From positions 727,542 to 791,541 of the forward strand of contig JAFTSH010000001.1 of assembly GCA_017467405.1 (NCBI GenBank): 64,000 nucleotides of DNA. Reading direction: 5' to 3'. Positions 55,940-63,079 of this stretch are shown here, piece after piece. The position numbers were made by a program, and so were the translations under genes. The stretch is from Clostridia bacterium (GTDB taxonomy: Bacteria > Bacillota > Clostridia > Oscillospirales > Acutalibacteraceae). Below the pieces are notes generated by a model. It was not told where the DNA came from. It worked only from the letters and a program-made list of their open reading frames with translations, and ran no database searches. Position 1 is the first letter of the stretch, and each line of letters starts with the position of its first letter.

Positions 55940-55968
55940 TTGTGGCTGAACGCGTAAAATGATATGAT
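55940..55968 (+). promoter_or_regulatory. Promoter of the XRE/zinc-ribbon gene
   Basis: TTGTGG (55940-55945), 17-bp spacer, TATGAT (55963-55968). Confidence 0.5.
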
Positions 55969-55981
55969 AAATGTATCATAT
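55962..55981 (+). promoter_or_regulatory. Palindromic operator overlapping the -10 box
   Basis: ATATGATA and TATCATAT are perfect 8-bp complements separated by AATG. They cover the -10 and transcription start, which fits autorepression by the XRE protein. Confidence 0.6.
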
Positions 55982-55998
55982 ACAAGGCGGTAAAAGAT

Positions 55999-56763
55999 AT
56001 GAAAACGAAAGATATCATTCTTGAACTTAGAACGAAAAACAGACTCTCGCAGGAGGAACTTGCGGAAAAGGTATTCGTCACCCGTCAGGCGGTCAGCCGT
56101 TGGGAGAACGGCGAAACGATCCCCAATACCGAAACGCTCAAGCTTCTATCCAAACTTTTTGAAGTGTCTATCAATACGCTTCTTGGTTCTCCTCAAAACT
56201 TGATCTGTCAGTGTTGCGGTATGCCGCTTGAGGATAGCAATATAAGCCGTGAAACCGACGGATTTTTCAACGAGGAATATTGCAAATGGTGCTATGCCGA
56301 CGGCGAGTATATGTATCACGATATGGATGATCTGATCGAGGTCTGTGTGAAGAATATGGCAAGTGAAGCCTTCTCCTCGGAGCAGGCTCGCGCCTATTTG
56401 AAGGAAATGCTCCCAAAGCTCGACTATTGGAAGAAATATAAAAACCTTGACGATGGCGGAAAGTTTGAAGAATTCAAGCAGAAACTGATCGACGAGATCA
56501 ACGCCCTCGGCGTGGAAGGTATGCCGAAGGTCGAAAAGCTCAATGCTCTTGTAGGCGGTTATGTTAACCTCGAATACCGTCTGCCCAACGGCAAAACCGT
56601 CAAATTCCTTGACGATAACGCCACCTATCTCGGAAATCAGCTTGAATGCGAATTCGGCGGAGACAGATGTTTTGGCATAGTCGCGAATATGGACTTCATC
56701 CTCATTTGCACCTACGAGGAAAACGGCGAAAATCCCGAGCTTGTGATCTATAAAAAGCGATAA
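55999..56763 (+). CDS. XRE-family regulator with zinc ribbon
   Basis: A 254-aa protein. Residues 7-62 are an XRE HTH (RLSQEELAEKVFVTRQAVSRWENGETIPNTETLKLLSKLFEVSINTLLG). CQCCGMPLEDSN...EEYCKWCYADG (about 71-100) is a zinc-ribbon of a type often seen fused to such regulators. The remainder (YVNLEYRLPNGKTVKFLDDN...) is a small beta-rich domain of unknown ligand. It probably regulates itself and perhaps the hydrolase 49 bp downstream. Confidence 0.85.
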   Translation: MKTKDIILELRTKNRLSQEELAEKVFVTRQAVSRWENGETIPNTETLKLLSKLFEVSINTLLGSPQNLICQCCGMPLEDSNISRETDGFFNEEYCKWCYADGEYMYHDMDDLIEVCVKNMASEAFSSEQARAYLKEMLPKLDYWKKYKNLDDGGKFEEFKQKLIDEINALGVEGMPKVEKLNALVGGYVNLEYRLPNGKTVKFLDDNATYLGNQLECEFGGDRCFGIVANMDFILICTYEENGENPELVIYKKR

Positions 56764-56812
56764 AATCAGCCGATGAAGAATTTTGCAGAGAGTAATCTAC
56801 AAGGAGGCGTTT

Positions 56813-57733
56813 ATGGCAAAATACCCGATCAATAGAGAATTCTTTCCATTCTCTCATTTCTCGCCGCCCATCAGCGAGAAATTTCTCCGTATGGCTGTGC
56901 CGAATATGAAAACGCCGAAATACGTATACAAGGACAAAGAACTTGACGTGAGCCGTTACGAGATCAAAAGCTACGACGGCGAGAAGATCGAGTGCTTCTT
57001 GATGTCCCCGAAATCCGTCAAGGATAATGCGCCCTGCCTCATCTACATTCACGGCGGCGGTTTCGTGCTGGCGGCGGCAGGTTATCATTATAAAAACGCT
57101 ATGAGATATGCGAAAGAGGTCGCCTGTAAGGTCTTATTCGTCAATTACCGACTCGCGCCAAAGCATCCGCATCCCGTATTCTTTGAGGATTGTTATGCGG
57201 CTATGTGCTGGGCTTATGACAATTCGGATTCGCTCGGCATTGATACCTCTCGCATTGGTATCGGAGGCGACAGCGCAGGCTCGACGCTTGCCGTTGGTGT
57301 TTGTATGATGGCAAGAGATCGTCAGCACCCGATAAAATTCGCCTTTCAGATGTTGCCGTATCCTTTCCTTGATGCTCGAAATAACAGCGAGTCCTGTAAG
57401 AAATATACTGACACGCCTATGTGGAATTCATCGCTTTCAGATCGAATCTCACCTATGACAAAGGTCGATAGAAAAGATCCCAACTACGTATATTATTCGC
57501 CTGTGGAAGCCGAGAGCTTTGAGGGGCTTCCTCCTGCATATATCGAAACAGCAGAATTTGATTGCCTTCACGATGATGGCATCCTTTATGCCGAAAAGCT
57601 CCGCGCAGCAGGCGTCGAGGTTACTTTGAATGAAACCAAAGGTACTATGCACGGCTTTGACATTATGCAAAAAGCCAAAACGACACAAAAGGCACTTGAA
57701 GCACGAATAAGGTTTATGAAAGAGCATATATAA
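56813..57733 (+). CDS. Alpha/beta-hydrolase, HSL/acetyl esterase family
   Basis: A 306-aa enzyme with the oxyanion motif HGGGF (about residues 78-82), nucleophile elbow GDSAG (about 152-156), and the late DCLHDDG and HGF carrying the catalytic Asp and His. Short-chain ester hydrolysis is the family activity. The ATG at 56813 lies behind AAGGAGG. Confidence 0.92.
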   Translation: MAKYPINREFFPFSHFSPPISEKFLRMAVPNMKTPKYVYKDKELDVSRYEIKSYDGEKIECFLMSPKSVKDNAPCLIYIHGGGFVLAAAGYHYKNAMRYAKEVACKVLFVNYRLAPKHPHPVFFEDCYAAMCWAYDNSDSLGIDTSRIGIGGDSAGSTLAVGVCMMARDRQHPIKFAFQMLPYPFLDARNNSESCKKYTDTPMWNSSLSDRISPMTKVDRKDPNYVYYSPVEAESFEGLPPAYIETAEFDCLHDDGILYAEKLRAAGVEVTLNETKGTMHGFDIMQKAKTTQKALEARIRFMKEHI

Positions 57734-57812
57734 CGCTGATGTGACAGATAGTGTCGTGACTTGATCGGGCTTTGGCGATATAATGGGTTCACAAAGATAA
57801 GGAGGAACCATT

Positions 57813-57920
57813 ATGACCTTTGGCCGAGGTCATGGATGGTATGGAAACGGTGGAAGAAATCTAACCTCTTCTGCCGTGGGTGCGGCCTGGTGCCGCGCCC
57901 TTTACCTTTTGCAAAAATAG
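57813..57920 (+). CDS. Possible 35-aa small protein
   Basis: An ATG 7 bp after GGAGGAACC opens a 35-codon frame beginning MTFGRGHGWYGNGGRN and ending at TAG. The Gly/Arg-rich start resembles other small Firmicutes proteins, but I cannot name it. A candidate promoter is GTGACT (57756-57761), 17 bp, TATAAT (57779-57784), and an inverted repeat TGACA-N5-TGTCG lies at about 57742-57756. It may equally be a truncated remnant. Confidence 0.4.
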   Translation: MTFGRGHGWYGNGGRNLTSSAVGAAWCRALYLLQK

Positions 57921-57932
57921 TGTAAAATAGTA

Positions 57933-57963
57933 TTGACTCTGACGTTACGTTATAATGTATACT
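57933..57963 (+). promoter_or_regulatory. MerR-type promoter with 19-bp spacer
   Basis: TTGACT (57933-57938) and TATACT (57958-57963) are separated by 19 bp, the lengthened spacer that MerR regulators twist to activate. ACGTTACGT in the spacer matches operators of TipA-like regulators. Confidence 0.65.
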
Positions 57964-57983
57964 CCCATTCGTGAGGTGAAGAT

Positions 57984-58724
57984 ATGAAACTACAGATCAA
58001 AGAATTTGCCGAGCTCACCGGTGTCAGCGTGCGCACACTGCATTATTATGATGAGATCGGTTTGCTGAAGCCCAGTTTTGTTGACGAGCAAAACGGCTAT
58101 CGGTTTTATGACGAAGGCTCGCTGGAACGGATGCAGGAGATCTTGTTTTACCGTGAGTTGGATTTTTTCTTGAAAAGTATTGCGGAGATTCTTGCCTCGC
58201 CGAACTACGATAAACAAAAAGCACTTGCAGAGCAGAAGCGGTTGCTGACGTTGAAGAAGGATCGGCTCACACGGCTGATCGCAGCTCTGGAACAAGCAGA
58301 AAAAGGAGAGATTACAATGGGGGCATTTGACAACAGCGAATACGAGACTGCCCGTCAGCAGTACGAGGACGAGGCGAAGCAGCGTTGGGGCGGTACCGAT
58401 GCTTACAAGGAGAGTCAGGTAAAGACTGCTGATTACTCTAAAGAAAAATGGAACGACGTTCTCGCCGGACTGAACGGTGTCTTTGCCGAGTTTGCGGAGT
58501 GCAAGAACTGCGGCAATAGCGCCGACAGCGAAACGGCACAGCGGCTCGTGAAGAAGTTGCAGGACTACATTACAGCGAATTTTTATCACTGCACTGATGA
58601 TATCCTCGCAGGGCTCGGACAGATGTACATATGCGACGAGCGGTTCAAAAATAACATCGACAGCCACGGTGAAGGTACTGCGGAATTCGTTTCCGAAGCC
58701 ATTAAAATGTATTGCAAGAAATAA
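57984..58724 (+). CDS. MerR-family regulator with TipAS ligand domain
   Basis: A 246-aa TipA-type protein. Residues 1-75 are the MerR HTH (IKEFAELTGVSVRTLHYYDEIGLLKPSFVDEQNGYRFYDE). A coiled coil follows (about 80-110) and then a TipAS domain (SEYETARQQYEDEAKQRWGGTDAYKES... and NFYHCTDDILAGLGQMYICDERFKNNID), which in known members traps thiopeptides or other antibiotics. It likely activates its own promoter. No clear export gene sits beside it. GAGGTGAAG SD site. Confidence 0.93.
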   Translation: MKLQIKEFAELTGVSVRTLHYYDEIGLLKPSFVDEQNGYRFYDEGSLERMQEILFYRELDFFLKSIAEILASPNYDKQKALAEQKRLLTLKKDRLTRLIAALEQAEKGEITMGAFDNSEYETARQQYEDEAKQRWGGTDAYKESQVKTADYSKEKWNDVLAGLNGVFAEFAECKNCGNSADSETAQRLVKKLQDYITANFYHCTDDILAGLGQMYICDERFKNNIDSHGEGTAEFVSEAIKMYCKK

Positions 58725-58728
58725 TCAC

Positions 58729-58757
58729 AACCGCCATCAGGAATTCCGATGGCGGTT
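58729..58757 (+). terminator. Hairpin after the MerR gene
   Basis: AACCGCCATC and GATGGCGGTT pair around GGAATTCC-type loop; no T run follows. Belongs to the palindrome family also at 27513 and 59725. Confidence 0.55.
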
Positions 58758-58825
58758 GGCTCGTCCTATTGAGATATTTTTAAAAACATGGTATAATGCA
58801 AAAAAAACAATAAGGGGGGCGAGTT

Positions 58826-59714
58826 ATGAATGAACCGATCCGTCATCATTTTATACCTCAATTTATCTTGAAAAATTTCTGCTTCAGCAATCACGGTGAG
58901 GTTCGATATTATTGTAAAAAGAGAAACGTTGAGAGTGTAGCGAATACGCGTGATGTGTTCATGGAAAGAAATTTGTATAGAGATGAAATAAATTCGCCAA
59001 ACGATCCTACGAAAATCGAACGTGATTTTGCTGAGTTCGAACGAGAAGTATCGCTGATTGTCAAAAGTAAACTACTGTCCGAGGACAAGATAATTCTCAA
59101 CATGGAAGAGGATAGCAAGCTTCGTCTCTTTTTTTGCATTGATGGGTTTTCGTTCTGAAAGAGTGCGGACAAATTTCGAAAGAGGGCTTTGTAAAAACTC
59201 AAAAGATTTTTATTCGAGCTATCAAAGGGATGGTAATTTCTTGGATTTTTGGAAAAGAAATTTGGGGAATGCCGTAATGTGCAGATCGATTCAAGAAGTG
59301 TCCTATCATCCGGAAATCGACGAGCCGATAAAAGTATTTTTAATGCGAGATACGTTTGGGTACTTAGGAAGATATTTTGTTATTGCAGAAAGATGTGAAA
59401 GAAAAGATTTTATCATAGGTGATACTTATCCTGTGGTCGTAAGTGGCACTTTGCCAAACGGTGTTCCGTTAGAGTCGTATTCGATTTTTCCTCTTTCACC
59501 GGAAAGAATCTTAATGATGGTGTGTCGCGGTGCAGAAGGAACCCCGAGAGAGGTCTTGGGTTTTAGGCAAACGGTACTGACGATGCCGAAGATGAATGAC
59601 GATGGAACGTATACCACACGCAAAAGAAAATTTTACGACGAGGAAGTAGAGTGCATCAACGAGATGATATTCAAAGAAGCACAAGCAGGAGTTGTCTTCA
59701 AAAATAGTTTTTAA
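58826..59714 (+). pseudogene. DUF4238 protein gene with a frameshift
   Basis: The first frame (58826-59158) begins MNEPIRHHFIPQFILKNF, the DUF4238 signature, and stops early. From about 59139 the next frame continues without a gap to 59714 (LMGFRSERVRTNFERGL... and PLSPERILMMVCRG). The switch lies at a run of seven T (59129-59135); with six T the reading would join the halves into a full DUF4238 protein of about 296 aa. DUF4238 proteins are common in accessory regions; function unknown. Read error, true mutation or slippage are all possible. Confidence 0.75.
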
Positions 59715-59724
59715 TATAGCAAAG

Positions 59725-59758
59725 AACGCCATCGGAGATTCCGGTGGCGTTGATTTTT
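59725..59758 (+). terminator. Hairpin terminator after the DUF4238 gene
   Basis: AACGCCATCGGA and TTCCGGTGGCGTT pair, followed by GATTTTTC. Confidence 0.65.
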
Positions 59759-59779
59759 CGCGGATTAAAATCTGCTCCA

Positions 59780-59797
59780 CAGTAAACAAAGAAAAAA
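59780..59797 (+). repeat. Candidate att repeat, copy 3 (left end of integrase element)
   Basis: CAGTAAACAAAGAAAAAA preceded by AAAATCTGCTCCA. Its first 17 bases are identical to copy 4 at 63018. Confidence 0.75.
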
Positions 59798-59812
59798 TTT
59801 TTTCATTCTGAC

Positions 59813-59841
59813 TGGACAAATGAAAAACACTGTGTTAAGAT
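59813..59841 (+). promoter_or_regulatory. SigA-type promoter at the element's left end
   Basis: TGGACA (59813-59818), 17-bp spacer, TAAGAT (59836-59841), 15 bp beyond repeat copy 3. Confidence 0.6.
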
Positions 59842-59887
59842 AGAGCACCCACGAGGCTGTGGAAAAAAACATACATTTGGAAAAAGC

Positions 59888-59977
59888 AAAGACCTATACA
59901 TACATGTACAATACGAACTGATCGGGATGCAGACTGCACCCCTCGTTTCGTTGTGCGTGGATGTGTAGGTCTTTTTT
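59888..59977 (+). ncRNA. Probable small RNA or attenuator with long imperfect hairpin
   Basis: AAAGACCTATACAT at the left pairs with ATGTGTAGGTCTTT at the right, and complementarity continues inward with mismatches for about 40 bp to a loop near GCAGACTGC. Seven T or T-rich bases follow. With the promoter just upstream it gives a transcript of roughly 130 nt ending before the excisionase gene. The 59715-60135 gap holds this unit, the repeat and the terminator; no coding sequence. Confidence 0.5.
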
Positions 59978-60135
59978 GTTTTGCTACGGACGCCTGCAAA
60001 AATAAACATTTTGCAAACAATTAAAATTTCGGGTGTGCAAAGTGCTATTTTATTTCCTTGTATAAGTGAAGGAATCTTTTTTCAAACGCCAATACATAGA
60101 CGCAAGCCTAAAAAATCTTTCAGGAGGTAAACAAA

Positions 60136-60339
60136 ATGAAAAAATCGATCTACCAAAGCTACGATGACCTTCCGCTGTTTCTCAATGCGGAACTCATCGC
60201 CAAGGTGCTTGGCGTGGCACCATCATCGGCCTACGAGCTGATGCACGAGAAAGGATTCCCGGTCATCCGTGTGGGCAATCGCTTGATCGTGCCGAAAGAA
60301 AAATTCGGAGAGTGGGTGGACAGCCACTTCTCAAAGTGA
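60136..60339 (+). CDS. xis: Excisionase-type helix-turn-helix protein
   Basis: A 67-aa protein: LFLNAELIAKVLGVAPSSAYELMHEKGFPVIRVGNRLIVPKEKFGEWVD is a MerR/Xis-like winged HTH of the HTH_17 type, found at the integrase end of integrative elements. It should bend DNA for excision and may regulate the integrase. AGGAGG lies 8 bp upstream. Confidence 0.85.
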   Translation: MKKSIYQSYDDLPLFLNAELIAKVLGVAPSSAYELMHEKGFPVIRVGNRLIVPKEKFGEWVDSHFSK

Positions 60340-60346
60340 AGGAGGA

Positions 60347-60376
60347 ATGAAAAAAGATTACGGTGATGCCGTGTGA
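60347..60376 (+). CDS. Nine-residue leader peptide coupled to the next gene
   Basis: GGAGGA is followed by ATG and the frame MKKDYGDAV, whose stop TGA (60374-60376) overlaps the GTG start (60373) of the next gene. The next gene has no ribosome site of its own, so it is probably reached by translational coupling. Confidence 0.5.
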   Translation: MKKDYGDAV

Positions 60377-60834
60377 AGTACAACCGATATCCCAAGCGCG
60401 ACGCGGTGAAAAATTATTTTCCGCTGCCGAATGAAATATTTTGTTTGGATCTCTCAGCAGGTGAGATTGCGGTGTACGCTTATCTAATGTACTGCGAGGA
60501 CAGGACAACATTTCAGTGCCACCCGAGCTATAAGACTATCGGCTCGGCGGTTGGACTGAGCAAGAACACCGTGAAAAAGCATATCGACGGACTGATTGCC
60601 AAGCAACTCATCAGCACCGAGCCGACCACCGTCATTACCAAGAAAGGGCATAAGCATAACGGCACCTTGCTCTATACCATCCGCCCGATTCAGGAGGCGG
60701 TGGAGTACCACTATCAAAGGCAATTGGCACACTGTCAAGCGGAGATGTACCGACAAAAAGCACTCGAAAAACTGGAAAAATTCGACCGAATTCAATGGTC
60801 GAAAATCAAGCAGGTGAAAGAGTCGGTGTCGTAA
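60373..60834 (+). CDS. Helix-turn-helix (HTH_36-like) protein of the element
   Basis: A 153-aa protein with a replication-initiator-like wHTH: FPLPNEIFCLDLSAGEIAVYAYLMYCED...HPSYKTIGSAVGLSKNTVKKHIDGLIAKQLI, and a helical charged tail (residues 115-153). Such proteins are common in small Firmicutes elements and plasmids. Start is GTG at 60373 (see leader peptide). Confidence 0.75.
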   Translation: MKYNRYPKRDAVKNYFPLPNEIFCLDLSAGEIAVYAYLMYCEDRTTFQCHPSYKTIGSAVGLSKNTVKKHIDGLIAKQLISTEPTTVITKKGHKHNGTLLYTIRPIQEAVEYHYQRQLAHCQAEMYRQKALEKLEKFDRIQWSKIKQVKESVS

Positions 60835-60856
60835 ACGACCCTCGACTCGCACCACA

Positions 60857-60877
60857 GCGGACGGCAACGCCGTCCGC
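60857..60877. repeat. Perfect hairpin inside the element
   Basis: GCGGACGGC and GCCGTCCGC are 9-bp perfect complements with AAC between. It lies in the non-coding gap 60835-61031; a terminator without T run or a nick/origin-type structure are both possible. Confidence 0.45.
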
Positions 60878-61031
60878 ACAAGGGTTTTCGGCATTTTGGA
60901 AAACGAAACGATTTGGGGTTGTGTGGAAGGGCTGTGGGTTGTGTTAGTAGACAAAAACCGTGAAAAGCACCGTGTTGTAAGGAAAATCATAGGCGCTGTG
61001 ATAGGGGTTACAGCAAGAAAGGAGAATTATT

Positions 61032-61436
61032 ATGGAAAAAAACAAGAAAATCAAGTTTCCGTTTTGGGTGACACCCAAAACGATGGAAACCGTCAAGGAA
61101 ATGTACAAAGACGATGACTGCCGAAGTCAGTCAGAGTTCATTGAAAAAGCAATTCAGGCATACGTCGGTTACCTTCGGGCGGATAACAGTCCGGGGATGC
61201 TGCCGAACTATATGGTCTCTACGATGAAGGCAATCGTGGACAGCGGCGACACTCGAATGTGTAGAATGCTGTTCAAACTGGCGGTTGAGATGGCAATGAT
61301 GATGAATATCCTTGCCGCCAACTGCGACGTTACGGAAGAATCGCTTTCAACTCTTCGCCAAAGCTGTGTAGAAGAAGTGAAACGAATCAACGGTACTCTT
61401 GGATTTGAAGATGCCTACCGTTGGCAGAAGGGGTGA
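61032..61436 (+). CDS. Small element protein, possibly ribbon-helix-helix
   Basis: A 134-aa protein. KIKFPFWVTPKTMETVKEMYKDDDCRSQSEFIEKAIQAYVGYL (residues 6-50) has the strand-helix-helix spacing and the SQSEFIEKAI core of RHH proteins such as MobC-like accessory factors. The rest is helical and rich in Met (LAVEMAMMMNILA). AGAAAGGAG SD site. No relaxase gene is present. Confidence 0.7.
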   Translation: MEKNKKIKFPFWVTPKTMETVKEMYKDDDCRSQSEFIEKAIQAYVGYLRADNSPGMLPNYMVSTMKAIVDSGDTRMCRMLFKLAVEMAMMMNILAANCDVTEESLSTLRQSCVEEVKRINGTLGFEDAYRWQKG

Positions 61437-61524
61437 GAAAGTTCTCAAAACTGTTTCAGCAAAGTCGCTGGATATTCGAAAAGAGTTGTGGTATGTTGTT
61501 GTGCTACAGAAAGGAGTGAGAACT

Positions 61525-62995
61525 ATGGCAAACAGAAGACCTGCGGGTGACGGAATGGTTCGTCAGAAGAAGCGCGGTCAATGGGAAGGGCGCATCACCG
61601 TGGGACACAAGAGCGACGGCAAACCGATCTACCGTTATGTGTATGGCAAGACACAAAAGGAAACCCTTGAAAAACTGCATCAGCGCATCGAGGACTACCG
61701 CGGCGTGGAGCTCACCGAGGACAGCAAGATGACTCTCGGCGAGTGGCTCGACCGATGGATGAACGAGTATATGATCTTCACCGTTCGCGAGAGCACCTGG
61801 GACAACTACGCTTCGCTCATCCGCATGCACGTGAGACCTTACCTCGGTGATAAGCCGGTGGCGTTCATCACCACCGTCGACGTGCAGAGAATGTATAACA
61901 AAATTAAAAAGGGCGGTCGGATAGAGGCGCATCCGTTACGAGGACACGAACTCGCCGACAGCACGGTACGCAGCGTTCACATGATGCTCCATGAAGCGAT
62001 GGACGCGGCGGGGAAGGAACGGCTGATTGTCAAGAACCCCACCGACGGCACGACCATCCCGAAAAACAATTACGCACCCAAGCAGATACTCACCGAAGCG
62101 CAGCTCGATAAATTCATGCGCATGGTGATGCAGGACGAGATGTGGCGCGACTTCTTCTACACCGAACTGACCCCACGGGGTTACGTCTCGGCGAGATCTG
62201 CGGTCTGCGGTGGTCGGACTTCGACGAAGCCACGGGACGGCTAAAGATATCGCGGACGGTGAAGAAAAAGAAAGGCGGCGGGGTGACCTGGGGCGACACC
62301 AAGACCGAAACGGGAACGCGCAACATTCTCCTGCCGCCGAGCACCGCAGAGGTACTGCGGGAGCGAAAGAAAAGGTTGATGAGCGAGTGGATCTTCCCGA
62401 ATATCTACAGACCCGAGGAGGCGATGCATCCCGAGTATCCTTACAACCGCATGAAAACCTTGCTGAGGCAAGCGGAACTGCCGCTGACACGCTTTTTCAC
62501 AATCTGCGTCACATCTTCGCCACCCACGCGCTGACAGGTGGCGTGGATGCCAAGACGCTGTCGCGTATCCTCGGGCACACCAACGCCAGCTTCACGCTGG
62601 ATATCTACAGCCACATGACCGACACGATGCAGATGCAGGCGGCGGTGAGCATAGACCGCAAAATCGGCAAGACAGACGCGAAAATGCCTGCGGTAGGGCA
62701 AACACCCGAGGAGATGGCGAAACCGCCCGTAAACGCCCCGTGTGAGCCCGCAGAGCCGCATCCCGAGCCGACTCCGAGAAAGATCCGCAAATCCGGCACC
62801 GGATGCCTGTATCAGATCAATGACAACCTGTGGGAAGGCAGCTTCTTCCCAAGACTCCCCGGCGGCAAGCGGAAGAAATTCAACGTCTACGCTGAAACGA
62901 AAGAGCAGTGCGAAATCAAACTCGCCGAGATGATCGAAAGAGTGAAAGCGGAGATCGCGGAAGAAAAAGCAAAACGAAACGAGGGCGCCGAGTAA
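61525..62995 (+). pseudogene. int: Tyrosine recombinase/integrase gene with two frameshifts
   Basis: Reading from ATG 61525 gives an AP2-like arm-binding domain (RGQWEGRITVGHKSDGKPIYRYVYGKTQKET), a core-binding domain, then a break near 62170-62175 (CTGACCCCACGG). The frame then shifts and continues with GLRLGEICGLRW (catalytic Arg) to TLLRQAELPLT. A second break near 62490-62495 (run of five T) shifts again to HNLRHIFATHAL (HxxR), LGHTNASFTLDIYSH (His and Tyr) and a C-terminal extension to 62995. All catalytic motifs exist but in three frames. The tail (GTGCLYQINDNLWEGSF...NVYAETKEQCEIKLAEMI) resembles the N-terminal arm domain. Confidence 0.85.
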
Positions 62996-63017
62996 CGGCG
63001 CCCTCAAAATTGGTATG

Positions 63018-63034
63018 CAGTAAACAAAGAAAAA
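63018..63034 (+). repeat. Candidate att repeat, copy 4 (right end of integrase element)
   Basis: CAGTAAACAAAGAAAAA, 23 bp after the integrase stop and 17 of 17 bases identical with copy 3. Its upstream flank (AAAATTGGTATG) differs from the other copies, as expected for an element end. Confidence 0.75.
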
Positions 63035-63079
63035 GTATTAATCACTTGTGGCTCGTTGTTATGAGGTATAAGTGTGTTT

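Noticed and set aside
60942..60957. Fifth att-like repeat (GTTAGTAGACAAAAAC)
   Set aside because: Only about ten bases match and neither flank fits; likely chance.
51607..63070. CRISPR array or cas genes in the accessory region
   Set aside because: The repeats are kilobases apart without regular spacers, and no cas motif was seen.
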